Shown here: positions 46,296-57,842 of the stretch, piece by piece
Position numbering within the stretch: position 1 is the first letter of the stretch
How the letters are laid out: every line of letters starts with the position of its first letter
Source: Diplodia intermedia
Lineage: Eukaryota > Ascomycota > Dothideomycetes > Botryosphaeriales > Botryosphaeriaceae
DNA length: 64,000 nt
Assembly (NCBI GenBank): GCA_021495925.1
Contig: JAKEKT010000023.1
Span: 367,430-431,429 of the forward strand
Direction: 5' to 3'
Position numbers and translations under genes: made by a program
Notes under the pieces: generated by a model
Told to the model about the DNA's origin: nothing
Database searches by the model: none
Seen by the model: the letters and a program-made list of their open reading frames with translations, nothing else

Positions 46296-49200
46296 TGTTC
46301 GGTCCGGTGGCTGCAAGGAGGGGTCGAGTTTGGCGCACAAGGAAGCGGGAGCTTATGTAGGGATTGATGCGGGGTAGTGGAGTCAGCTTCCTCCAGGGAC
46401 AGATGCGGCTGCAGCGTGACCCTGGGCCGCTTCTGAGCGCTGCTTATATGCATGCCGTGCGGGCAGCACTGGCAGCACTGGCTGAGATAGGCATCGTGTA
46501 CCTAATGCCGCCGTCTAAAAGGACGGCGTCTGATAGGGAGTCGAAGGGCGCATCTCCGGCCTGAAATATGCGCGTCCGCGGCGTTGGATGAGCGACACGT
46601 CTTGCCTAAGTAGTGTCGGCCGCGCTTATCAGGCGCTATCGGGCGCGATCAGTGCGGAATTGCAGCGAGGGCGGGGCGATTTCGGCGGGCGCGGGGCGGA
46701 ATCTGGGGAGCGCGCTTATCCTACCTGGCATTGGCAGCCCCTCCCGCCCTCGCGGCCGCGGCTTTCCGCCACGCGCGACAGCGGAACGAGATACGCGCGT
46801 TGCTCCGGCGCCTCCTCGCGTGACGGTGGTGATACTCTGCGCGCCAAGCCGCTCCCGCCGGCAGGAGCCGTTCGTCCATCATCTATTGGAGACCGCGCGG
46901 CGGATTGCGACGCCGTCCTATAATATGCCCCCCGTATCTGAGACGCCGAGCCCATTCCATCGCAGGGTCTTCATCCCCCCGTGACCCTGCCGCTCCGAAA
47001 CTGTGTTCGGCAATAAAAATAGCCGGCTGCCTTTGCTGCCCAACCGGTCCCTTCCCTCCGCCGTAAGGTTCGCGGTCCGGCTTGGCCGCACGCCTTGGCA
47101 TTGCAGCTCTGGTTAGACGTCGATCATCTTTTTCTGACTGCCTACTACAGCCCGGAGCGAGGGAAGCCTGCAACGGCGGGAAATAGAGATGCCCCTGAAA
47201 TGGAAGGGGAATGGCAGTTCATGGGACAGTGAGCCAAGAGCATGGGACGGGACTGCGCAGCGGGGAAACACGTTGCCGGCGATGATTTAATCTTCTAAGC
47301 GCCGGACTAGAAGTCTATGAGAGTATTCTGCACTTGCAGCAAGACGCCCGTTCACGCATTGCACGGGCAGTAAATCACTGTCTTACTTTCTTATTGAGGG
47401 CAAATGAGCTTTTAGTGTTGTAAAAACCAATAGTAAACGCCAATACGGTCCGACGTGCTGCGGGCTCACATTGTGCCATAGGTGCATTTCGCACGAGGCA
47501 CCAAACGCTCTGTGGTTGCCGCCGTGCGCTCCGAGCTGACTCGAATGCCTAACTCGGGAGCGAATTGATAGTGTTCGCATTGGTAGTCACGATGGCTTGG
47601 TAGTTGCAAGTCTAGTCGGAGGGAAGAGAGCTCCATTGGCGTGTGCTCATCTTCACAGTACATGTTCATCTCAGGGGCACCTCCGGGTCGCAAAGTACCA
47701 AGGGCCAGCCGGAGTCTCCAAGCTACATGCCGAGCGTGCGGGTCTTGCAGGCCACGTGGTCTGCTTTTCGGGGCTCCACCATAACTAATCAACCTGGACG
47801 AAGTTCGGCTGGCAGAGCTGCAAAACCGAGGATTACGACCGAATGTGTAAGCCTGTCAATCTTCAGGTGCAGATCTGCAAGGGGATCAGCATGATGGTGC
47901 AGAGTGGAGTTACTGCCACGATGCTCTTCGGCTGCTGACACGACAGAAGTGGAGCGGTTGCTCGCAATTATTTCGTCGATAGCTGACCAGTCCTGAAGCA
48001 ATTCTCAACCGCTGCGAAGAGCACCGAAGGCACGCTGCACATCGCTCGAAGCGGACGCACGCGGTCCAGCTACGCAACCATGTTGGAAACTCAATTGGCC
48101 CCTCTCTCAGGCAGTCACTCCGTCACCGGCAGGCAGGCCAGGCAGCAACAGTCACTTTGCATAATGAGCGCAATCGGGTACGTATTCACGTCCCACCTTC
48201 TCGACATCCACGTGCTGGCCTCGTCCCCTGCTCAGGAATTCGCCGCGCTCGCCACATGACAAATTAGGGCCGGCCAGCCGCAACAAATCTATACGGCTTA
48301 CATACACCTCATTCACTTGCAAAAAGCTTGCGTATTACTCCACTGGTCGAGCACCCGCGACGAAGGATGACAATGACGTCCGATGATTCAGCAGCATCGT
48401 CGAGACTGTGACGTTATGGCGATGGAAAGACGCAGTGAGGCCACACTTCTGTGAGCCGGAAGCGAGCCTGTGCCGCTGAACAAACTCGTCGGCGATCGGT
48501 CCTTGTCCACTGCGCGCCGGCCTTCTTCTCTTCTCTTCTCACGTCCCCACTCGCTCGGTGCTATCTCCCCTCGCTCAACTTTTTTTTCCCTTTACCCCTC
48601 CTCCGCTCCAAGATTTATCCATGCCGGCTTCCTTGTTTCTTCGCCCTATAGCGGGGGGAAAAGCAATCCGGCCCCCAACGGCAGTCGAAACAAGCAACAA
48701 GCAAAGCAGGTTTGCGGCGCAAGCTGCATGACGCGCAGGGACTGAGGAATATTGTTTCGTTGGTCGTGGACCGATCTACGGTGGGGAGGGGTAATGTGAG
48801 AGAGGGAAAGAAAAAAAAAAAGGTCCTGCATGCCACGACGAGACGAGAAATCTGGCACGTGGCACAGCACTTGCTTTTTCTTTTATGGCGCATGTGAACG
48901 TGATGAATGGCGCACGTACGCAATTGCACTTTCGATGGATGCCCAACCGTCGTCTATTTTCTGCATCATTCGACGCCTTGACTCGGCCCGCTTGCCATTT
49001 CCCGCCCCACACCCGGCAGATCTGGCCGAGGAAGAATAGGCGCAGCCGGTTGACTCGAGCGCTGAGACAATGTCCGTGGTTAATGATGGCCGGAATTGCT
49101 GGCCGTTGATTGACTTTGTACAACTGTATGCGACTGGATAGTCCCCGTCGGACGCGGGCAGGGTGGTGGGATCCTGACGGAAGGAAAGCATGCGCCCCAC

Positions 49201-50439
49201 ACTGATTGCTGCCTGCAGATCTCTGGAATCACGAAAAGGCCCAACCGTTTATCAAGACGAATGCGGAAGGTGATTGCGGAGTACTTTCGATGCCTGAAGA
49301 TTTTGGGAACTCAAAAAAAACATGCTTTTTATCTCTATTTTTACAGGACCGCTAACCAACAGGAATAAAACAAGGGTATAAAGAAAACATTCACTTTCTC
49401 TGCTCTAACAGCGGCCATGGCTCTCCCCAAGCGTCGTCGTGGTTCGTTCTATCCAATGTCCAGCGCTGTAGGCATGTCGTTGGCCTTGGATGTGGGGAAT
49501 GATTGTAGCAAGTGACGTGCATATGCGGAAAGAAGGGGGGAGGTCGGGAGGTGGAGACGGAAGGGGTTTCTCTGGCAGGGAAAAGCCTGCTTGCCGGTGG
49601 GGTATTATCACCATCGCATTATAGCCTTTTCTGCCGGCTCTTGCTCTTGCCGCCGCAGACGCGCATCGGCATCAGCGGATGGGACGCGCGGTTCTGCAGA
49701 AAGGGAAGGCCGGCCAGCAAAGGTGCTCGCGAACACAGGCGTGCGTTGGCAATGACGAGAGCAGGGCGATCGATGAGCTGTACCACAGCCGTCTCCACAA
49801 CACAGTGACGATTGTCGGCCTGTGACCATGTTTAGGGCAGTAGATGGTTGGTGATAGGGTTGGCGGCGCGAGTCGTCCTGCATTGCTGAGGCGTGCCGAC
49901 GGTGCCGATTGGCCTGCAACCCGAGCGGCATGCTCGCAAGCCACAGCCGCGGCTGTCTGGCGGGTGGGATGATTGTGCGGCACAGCTGCACAAAATCGAA
50001 AGACGGACAAGATCCACTTGGCGAGAAAAAAAACTTGGCCGGGGTCTGGAAAGTGTTTTGTGTGCGACGCTGGTTGCGCACGAGGCGATTGGACGGGCGG
50101 TTCCGTAATTCCGGTGTTCCGAAAAAGCTTAGCCCGCCCGGTACCCGTAAAGAGAGGCGCGGTTAGTCCAACGGTCGGTCGTCTGGCTTGGTGGGGTAGG
50201 TGGTGCGGCTATGGGAGATGGCGAGGGTGGCCTGGGGCGTCGCGGGCGGCGCTTGGCGGAGGGGTGGCTGCAAAGGAAAGCTCCGGGCGCTCGCGGAGCG
50301 TTGGAGAGGACAGGGCCATGACTCGAATGTGTATGCTGCTGCTGGCTTTGGGATTTCGAGCGGTGTGACGGCGCAGCGCAGCGCGGGCTGGGCCAGCATG
50401 AGTGATTGAGTCGTGAGAGCAAGGGAGGCCGCGTACGTG
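46296..50439. other. Gene-poor region (4.1 kb)
   Basis: No convincing gene was found on either strand. Composition stays mixed and GC-moderate. Short frames such as the 36-aa one at 48621 show no family match. A tandem GGCAGCACT repeat lies near 46460, and a poly-A run near 48810. It is probably the nitrilase promoter plus the 3' flank of the small cysteine protein, with unexplained sequence between. Confidence 0.5.
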
Positions 50440-50586
50440 TTATTGGTCGCACTTGTCGCAGTTGCCGCCATGAGTATAGCTCTTGGTGTTGAGGACGCCG
50501 CAGGCGGCGCTCCTGGAGGCGGCGCAGGGAGCCTTCTCGATGATCTGATGGCCGCAGCCATACGAGTGGATGATCTGGGTACACAT
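50440..50586 (-). CDS. Small cysteine-containing fungal protein (48 aa)
   Basis: A single exon encodes 48 aa (start ATG at 50586, stop TAA at 50440). The protein begins MCTQIIHSYGCGHQIIEKAP and ends GGNCDKCDQ. Its six cysteines are at 2, 11, 21, 29, 43 and 46. The CGH motif and the terminal CDKCD pair match a widespread type of tiny fungal proteins that start MCT and carry YxCGH. These possibly bind a metal ion through the Cys/His set. No function is established. Support includes a consensus TATA box (TATATAAA on the minus strand at 50647-50654) 61 bp before the ATG. This gene is short enough to be missed by length-filtered ORF finders. Confidence 0.72.
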   Translation of the reverse strand: MCTQIIHSYGCGHQIIEKAPCAASRSAACGVLNTKSYTHGGNCDKCDQ

Positions 50587-52276
50587 GGCGTGGGAGGAGA
50601 GGGCGGGCTGGCGAGGACACTTCGTGCGACAGGCTCGGCGGGAGAGTTTATATAGTCAGAGGGGTTCGAGGTCTGCGGGCTTCCAGGTTGGCAGGTGGCC
50701 CCGGTTGCTGTCCCAGGCGTGGTGGAGAGAGCATCGCGCATTGGGACTCGCGCAGACTGGGCGGGAGCCCAACATGAATAAGCTTCAGTGACGGAAGGAG
50801 CCCAGCAGGAGCAGTGCCGCTGCGGGCCCCACGCTGCGAGCCGCACATGCCGGTTTCATGGAGGCGCCCCGGCCAGCGGCGTGCGTGCGGAGACTGAGGG
50901 CCCCCGGCGGCCAGTGGCCAGCTGCCAGCTGCCAGCTGCTCGTGGCAGGGCCAGCGGTGGGCCAGCGGGAGGCTTGTTGTGCGGTGCGATCTGCAGGGGC
51001 TCCATCGAAAGCGCAACGGCGGGCGCGAGGCTAAGTGCTGCGCCGTCGCCCTCGAAAATCGGCGATTCGGCCGTCGGGACGACGACGGTCGGCAGTGCGC
51101 GGAAGTTGCGACGACGTGATGTGTGCACCCGGCGGTGTTTGTGTTGGCGCGACTCGGGGAGACGGGTGCGACAGGGCTGAGCTGGCGATTGGGCGCAGGG
51201 TCGCCTGTCGCGTGGCTGCCGGACGACTGCCGGAGGTGCGCGCCGCCTGCCTCGTCCTGCACGGTAGGTAGCTACGTCCTGGTCGCGTCCCGCTGTTGCG
51301 CCGGTGGAGTTACAACACGGGCGGACGCGTTGATACGGACGTAATCGTGCTTCAGTCAGGACGGAGCCAACGTACGTCCTCCAATTCCCTCTGCAAAGCT
51401 GCCCGCCGGCTAGTTAAGCGCTCGGCGGCCGCGCCTCTTCGGTCGCTCTTGCCGCCGTCGATCCAACTCCTGTAAGCCGTTAGCCATTCCGTGTCTCACC
51501 CTCACTTGTTCCAGTGCCTCCACGCTCCACCTCACTTTTCTCACAGCTCCCTCGCCAATGCCGCGCCGCATGCCGCCCCGAAACCACTATCTCGATCGCC
51601 GCTCATCCCTCGCTGCTGCCTGGTAAGCAATGCGAGTCATCCTGCCGCTCATCACCGGCCGGCTTGAGCTCCGGACACCTTTTTGTCGAGTCGCGTCTGA
51701 ACCATGTCTGGTCGGCCCTGATGGGAATCAATCGTCGTCCAACGGCTCGGCCCTTCTCTTGGTGCATCCTGCTGCCAGTCATTGCGGGGTGGCCGGCAGC
51801 TCTTCCCATTGGGGGCCAACATAATGCCGCCGAGCCGTTGACCCTGTCTGCGTACACGAGTGCTGACCTGCCGTCCTTGACTTGTCCGCCTCTCTTTCGC
51901 CCGATCGACTGCGTCTCCACCTCACTGGCCCCTCGATGCTACAATGTTTTACTAATATGCTGGATAGCAGGCCCATTGATAGAGCCAAATGGCTACTGCC
52001 CGTTGCTGCCTCCGCTGCAGTTTGTCGATCCATGGGATTGGCGTCTTGCCGCGACGTTCGCAAACTCCAGTCGCCAACATCACCGTGAGGCTGCCTATTA
52101 CACCTTGCCAGCAAGTCCAACTTCCCCGACATAACTCGTATATCTGTTACATTCCTCAACAAGTGCAATTACTCTTTCAGGCCTCTAAGTCCGTTCCATC
52201 TAAACTCTTCTGCCAGGGAAGACATGAACCCATGAGCTGCCTGCATTTGAGGCGTTCTGAATTACAAATACCTGCA
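50587..52276. other. Intergenic (1.7 kb)
   Basis: This holds the promoter of the 48-aa gene, with a TATA box at 50647-50654. A tandem GCCAGCT repeat lies at about 50918-50940. An open frame at 51514-52134 (+) shows no conserved content and was not called. The right end is the 3' flank of the 2-hydroxyacid oxidase. Confidence 0.45.
50647..50654 (-). promoter_or_regulatory. TATA box of the 48-aa cysteine protein gene
   Basis: The minus strand reads TATATAAA, 61 bp upstream of the ATG, at a spacing usual for fungal core promoters. Confidence 0.65.
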
Positions 52277-53548
52277 TTAGAATAACTCGTCCTCCTTCAC
52301 CAGATCATCTCTTGTCAACTCGTCAAGGCCCCGCACCCCAGCGAGATGCATGTTCATGAGTAAATCGCCGCACATTGCTCGAAGAACGTGCCTGACGCCC
52401 TCTTCGCCTCCAATAGCGAGTCCGTATGCATAGGGCCGGCCAATGAAGACGCACTTGGCCCCAAGGGCGAGCGCCTTCATAATGTCGGCTCCACATCGGA
52501 TCCCACTGTCGAACATAACCTCCAGCTTGCCTCCGACCGCGTCCACGATACGTGGCAGGACACCCAGGCTGCTGTTACCTCCGTCTTGCTGCCGGCCTCC
52601 GTGATTGCTGACCACAATTCCTTGAACCCCTGACTCCACAGCTTTCTTAGCATCGCCAACGCTCTGAATACCCTTCAAGACAATAGGGCCGTCCCAGTGC
52701 TTCCTCAGAAGCGCAAGGTCCTCCCAACTGTGCGAGTGGCCGGGGAACACAATCTTCGTCCACTCTTGCGCCGCTTGGGAGACGCTACGACCCATATCGG
52801 AGGGCTCATGATCCGTAGTCTCCCCAATCTCGTAACCATGCTTCTCCTTGAATTTTTTCCGAAAAACTGGGTCGGTGAAGCCGAGTTCTACGCCGATTCT
52901 GTCTGCATGGATGAATGGATTGTAGCCATTGTCCATGTCTGAGGGTCGCCAGCCCAAAACGTAAGTATCCAGAGTGACGAAGAGAGCTGTGTACCCTGCT
53001 GCTTTCGCCCGGTTCAACAGTGAGATGGTGATGTCGTCGTGCTCCCGGCTCGGCCAGTACAGCTGGTACCACCGGACGCCGTCTCCGTTTGCCTTGGCAA
53101 CGTCCTCGATGCTCGTGCTGCTCGCCGTGCTGAGGGTGTACGGGATGTTCAGCGAGGCTGCAGCCTTGGCCGCAGCGCTCTCTCCTTCCGGATTGAAAAT
53201 CTTCTGGACTCCGATCGGCGCGATTGCAATGGGAAATTTCAACTTTTGGCCTAGCACGGTAGTCGATGTGTCGCTGAAAAGCTCGTTTCCATTCTCGTCC
53301 TTACGGCTCGGCACGAGGCGCTTCGGGACGATTGACCAGCGAGAGAAGGACGCGAGGTTCTTCTGGTAAGTCTCTCCCGCGCCCGCATTCCCATGGATGT
53401 ATCCCCAGGAATTGGCTGAGAGGACATTTTGAGCCATCTCCTCCCATCTTGACGGCTGGAAGGTGAACGGTGGCCGGGCTGAGTGTAGACCGGCCTGGAA
53501 AACGGACTGCTCGTATGCGATGGGGTCGGCCTGAGTGTTCTGAGCCAT
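52277..53548 (-). CDS. FMN-dependent alpha-hydroxyacid oxidase (lactate 2-monooxygenase-like)
   Basis: A single exon encodes 423 aa. The family core is complete. It has FPIAIAPIGVQKIFNPEGE, LSTASSTSIEDVAKANGDG and WYQLYWPSREHDDITISLL. Later come TLDTYVLGWRPSDMDNGYNP, the FMN-lysine segment DGPIVLKGIQSVGDAKKAVE, the catalytic His in VVSNHGGRQQDGG and VMFDSGIRCGADIMKALALG. The WRPSD loop and N-terminus are closer to lactate 2-monooxygenases than to yeast flavocytochrome b2. There is no cytochrome b5 domain and no presequence. The expected reaction is oxidation of L-lactate or another 2-hydroxyacid in the cytosol. The C-terminus VKEDELF is not PTS1-like, so a peroxisomal location is not indicated. 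Confidence 0.94.
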   Translation of the reverse strand: MAQNTQADPIAYEQSVFQAGLHSARPPFTFQPSRWEEMAQNVLSANSWGYIHGNAGAGETYQKNLASFSRWSIVPKRLVPSRKDENGNELFSDTSTTVLGQKLKFPIAIAPIGVQKIFNPEGESAAAKAAASLNIPYTLSTASSTSIEDVAKANGDGVRWYQLYWPSREHDDITISLLNRAKAAGYTALFVTLDTYVLGWRPSDMDNGYNPFIHADRIGVELGFTDPVFRKKFKEKHGYEIGETTDHEPSDMGRSVSQAAQEWTKIVFPGHSHSWEDLALLRKHWDGPIVLKGIQSVGDAKKAVESGVQGIVVSNHGGRQQDGGNSSLGVLPRIVDAVGGKLEVMFDSGIRCGADIMKALALGAKCVFIGRPYAYGLAIGGEEGVRHVLRAMCGDLLMNMHLAGVRGLDELTRDDLVKEDELF

Positions 53549-55534
53549 GTTGTGGGGATCTCTTCTTGGCTCTGAAGGCTCGTGCTGCTTGTTGAACTTG
53601 CGGTGTTCAGCGCTGTTTATCTACATCGACCGGCCCACCGCGATACGTCACCGATGTCGTCATCGTCCGCAACATGGCCTGCGTCGATGGACATATCCAG
53701 CGCCATTCCGGATGGCCCGGATGGTACGCTCAAGAGTACATGGAACGGCGACTTAAGGGAATGGTTCGTAATGAGTCGGTACGTCTCGGTCCAAAAAAAA
53801 AAAATGACACAGGTATAATCCGCGCGTCGGGAAGGTTGCGTTGGGGTTCATCTGAATGACGGCATGCCATTGGTACTTTTCACGAAGCTCGACCTGCCAG
53901 CAATGGCTCGGTTGTAGGCACAGGCTCTTGGCCATTGAGATGCTGTCGAGGACGTGGTACAAGCTAAGTCTGCTATGAGAAGTAGAGCAGCTATGCCTAC
54001 TTACTAATCGCTTACATTCAAACGCCTGAGGCGGACGCACACTTTGTCAAGCACTAAACAGTCATTATAATCTAAGATAATGCAATATAACGCTCATAAG
54101 ACGCCACATTGGTAGCGCAGTAAGCACTTGCGCTTGCTCGAACTTTTAGCTACCATGGTGGCTTTCTTGCGTGACATTCAGGTTTCGACATGCCCGGAGC
54201 TAGTTTACATACAGCTAAACTGGCAAATGCGGGACTCTTTGTGGCATGGCAAGCTGAGAATAATGCATCTTGCGAGGAACGATCGGCCTGTACTTTTCGG
54301 TTGGCCAATCCGGGGAGACATACAACGCCATTCACGCCTCAAGGCGCTCAAGCATCTATCGCCACCAAATTTCTAACCCCCATTTTGTACAGACTCAGAC
54401 CACGGTTCAGCTGTAATAGTTCATGTTGTATGTCTTAAAATCCACTGCGATGACCAAAGCACGTGTTGGTGAGGGTGTTGCGGCCGATCTGCGCTTGTCC
54501 TGCCAAAAACAGAACAGTCGCAAAACGTGACCTCTTTTTTCTCCACCCGCACGATCGTCCCGTCCGACAGCACTCGTTCGAAACATGCATCCGACACCCA
54601 GGAACTCTCGCCTCCACCGACCGGGAAACTGGTCCACGGCCAGTCTGATCTTCGACTGGGCCCCTTGTCGACGACGTGAGGCCGTCTCTGGTCGTCGGGT
54701 CAATCAAGTTCATCTATCGCAGAAACGCTGTTGCTTTTTCCCTCGCCGATAAACGAGGCGCCTCGCCTTGCGCAACGATCGCCGAAAAAGAAACGCGAGG
54801 AGATGTTTCCGTCAAACTGTACAAGAAATGCTACATTCCCAGATTTCAAATTCCAACTGCCCGGCCTCCGCAGATGTCGGCGAGCTCCTCCACACTGCTC
54901 ATTACCCATCTCCATGACTCCAGTCGTTGGGAAGTACTCCTTCGATGGCGTTTGACTTCTTCACAGTCGCTTTCGCCCGTGGACCGCCTCTGCACCGTTG
55001 TTTTCGCGCGACTCGTTATGAGCATGAACTGACTCGGCAACTGACCAGCGGAGAAGCCGCCGCTGTCTGGCATTGTGTGTGCCCCATATCGATTTTAGCC
55101 GATCGTGGTCAACCGGTGCTGATAAATCCTCCGTCTATCGTCCGCGAAGGTGCCATCGATTCCCGCGACCGACGAGTCCCAGAGCACCGGATCTGCTCAA
55201 CATCGCCCAGAGCCACCGCTTGGCCATCGATGAAACTTGCGACTCCACCAGAAACGAAACGCAATTTTACCTTTGAAGAAATTCCAATGAGTCAGGCTCT
55301 GAACAATGTGGCTTGCAACGAGTGTTGAGGATGAGACCGGAAACAGAGTTGCGACTGCGTTTCAGTACTGAAATCGCTATGGAGTGGTGGCTTGTCAGAT
55401 ATGGAAAAGTCTCTGGACTTCAAGCTTTCAGGCTTGGAAAAAAAGGTATGGTATCCTTCTTGCCTCTAGGTGTTTCTGCCCTGACACGATGCACAGCTCT
55501 CGAGTTTCTAGCCCATATGTGAAGGACAACCCCA

Positions 55535-55560
55535 GGATGGAACCAAAGGATGGAACCAAG
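55535..55560 (+). repeat. 13-bp tandem duplication
   Basis: GGATGGAACCAAA is followed directly by a second copy that differs only in the last base. Confidence 0.7.
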
Positions 55561-57271
55561 GTGGACTTGACAAAGCGCTTGCCCTCCGCACCTGAGTGTT
55601 AGGCCGTGGCTCCCTTAGGCTGCTCCAGGAAGTGTCCGTAGATGGGGATGGTGACTGTCGCTCCCCCGTGAGATATCAAGACGAGGGCCATGGCCAACCC
55701 ATTCGCTCGGAACAAACAACCCGTGGCACCCTTTTCCCGTCGTGTCGTGATGATGAAGAAGTATACGTCGTTCAGTACGCTCAGTCCATGATCACCACCG
55801 GGTAGGGTGCTCCTCTCTTGACACACGGGATTTTCACTCCAGATTGCTGTAAAGGTGCCTCTTGCCATTCTGCTTCCAACCGACGGGCCATTGCAGGAAG
55901 TCCGCGACCGTAGGGAGCCTAGCGAAAAGGAAGCAACCATGGCAGCCCAACGTTGTTACAGGCTATCCAGCTGATGGTTCCACCGTTCCACCAGGCGGAC
56001 TGCTTGGTAATCGGGTCATATGAGAAGGCATCCAAAGCGTCCAGGAAGTCCATCTGATGTGAGATGGACCAACATCGGCGGGAGCAGGCGTGGGCTGACT
56101 ACCCGTAGCCGCCACCACTGCGCTTCAATCGCGATCCCATGGGATGCCAAGGCCTGTAAAGGACGACATCCGACCAACAGCGCCGGAGCAGGGGCCCCGA
56201 GTCCGGAAGCGCACTGGTGCTGGGAGTACGGAATGAGAGCTGGCGGCCGATAAGGCCGGGATCCCGCGAAACGAGGATTTGGACCACTGCTGGTCCGGTC
56301 CCGGCGGCTGAGACAGCTGCTCGTCACGCTGCACGGGGTGTGCGATGACGACGCACGAGCCCGCACTACCCAAAAAGGCAATTTACCTGAGGGTGTGCTG
56401 GGGGGCAATCGATAAGGGCGCCTTGCGACACGGCGAGCTTCCCCGCAAACCGAGGGCTGAGCGGGTGGAGCCCAGCTCGGGGCGTGGCGGGCCTGGTGGC
56501 TTCGAGGCTTTCCTTTTGGCAGCCATCTGCGCGAATTGTCGCCGCCACAGCCGGACGCCGTTGAGGAGAGAACAGCGCCCGCGTCTAGCTCCGCAGAAGG
56601 TCTGCAATGGCACCCAACTAATTGCGCCAAGAAACGTCCGTCGAGCAGCCGGCCACAAAAGGAAGACCTTGCATGGCTGCCCTATCACATCCCTGGCCTC
56701 CCCCGGCCTCTCCCGGCCTCCCTGTCGCCGCCTCGCAGACGTCGCTATCAGTTCTTCAACATCTCGCCCTCGCCGTCTTGCCGCAGGGGAAGCTGTTGTC
56801 GACGGCCAAAGCCTCGTCCGATCCTGGCCGCCCGGTGGAGCTGCGTCGTCCAATTTGCTTTTTTCTGCCACACGTAGCAGCGCGATGCTGTGCAACCAGC
56901 TGGCCAGTCACGTACCACGGCCACAACGTTTTGACAGTTCGTGCCGGATCGCGGGCGGCCGTCGACGCTCCGGGAGACGGACTCCGTGTGCTCGTGAGGA
57001 ATTGACGCCTGCCCGTGTGTGGGTTCCCCGGAGGAGGCGCTGGATGGCGCGAGCCCGCGCAGGACCGCCGCCGCACATCTCGCTCGCCCCTTCCCGGACA
57101 AAGGACTGCTGCTCTGTGCGGCGGGCAGCGTGCAATTGCCCTGTTTTGGCGGGGCCACAGAGTCCAGTGTTTGGGAGACGTATCGTATGCTGTCGCCAGG
57201 CTGCAGCGGCTGCCCCCAGGTCTCTGAACACCGCGCACTGCACACCTCCGCGTCGGTACGGGGTCTCGCCA

Positions 57272-57377
57272 TATTCCCGACGGGGGAGCTCCCTGTGCTC
57301 TCTGAGCCCTCATGCGCCTGCCACCGCGCTTCTCCACCCGTCTAGCGAGCCGACATTTCTTTTCCCCGTCGGGAATA
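57272..57377. repeat. 14-bp perfect inverted repeat, 78-bp spacer
   Basis: TATTCCCGACGGGG at 57272-57285 is exactly matched by its reverse complement at 57364-57377. It lies about 470-570 bp upstream of the aquaporin start. Confidence 0.75.
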
Positions 57378-57842
57378 CGTCGATCTGCTTTTTGTAGGAC
57401 AAGCCCATGTCAAGCTCCTGCCAGGCCGACCAACAGCACAGCCGCAGCCATCCCTACTGCAAAACTACCGGCCAGGGATCTCCGATCGTCTTGAGACGCC
57501 GCGATGGTGCCCAAGACGCCGGCCTCCGTGGGAACGCTGCTGTAAGACCCGGCTCAGAAGACTGCAGGTCCTATTGCTCGAAGCTGCCCAAGGCATGACG
57601 TGGGGACGACACCGATTGCCATCGCCACCAGCTCGCCGGGATGTGCTCGCCATGGCTCGTAGAAGCAAAACCCGGGGGCGACCTCATGGACAAACTTAAA
57701 AGGCGCCGTGGGCTACGCTGCCTCCAGCTTGTCTCCCATCAGACATCACTTCTCATCCAGGAGCTCACCGTCCGCTCACACTTCCCATTCCATCTGCTCT
57801 CAGAGAGGCACCTGTGCCATCACCTCCCAGAACACTTCCACC

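Larger units (their letters stand above)
53549..57842. other. Gene-poor region (4.3 kb)
   Basis: No convincing gene was found. A 13-bp tandem duplication lies at 55535-55560. A pair of perfect 14-bp inverted repeats lies at 57272-57285 and 57364-57377, upstream of the aquaporin. The long GC-rich frame at 56345-57397 lacks conserved content. The last 150 bases are a C/T-rich leader of the aquaporin gene. Confidence 0.5.

Noticed and set aside
51514..52134. 206-aa forward frame
   Set aside because: No family resemblance, poor codon pattern, and no visible intron or leader.
54108..54150. tRNA-like string GGTAGCGCAGTAAGC
   Set aside because: No partner T-arm or acceptor stem could be folded around it.
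56345..57397. 350-aa forward frame upstream of the aquaporin
   Set aside because: Arg/Ala/Ser-rich with no conserved segment; equally long frames occur on the other strand.
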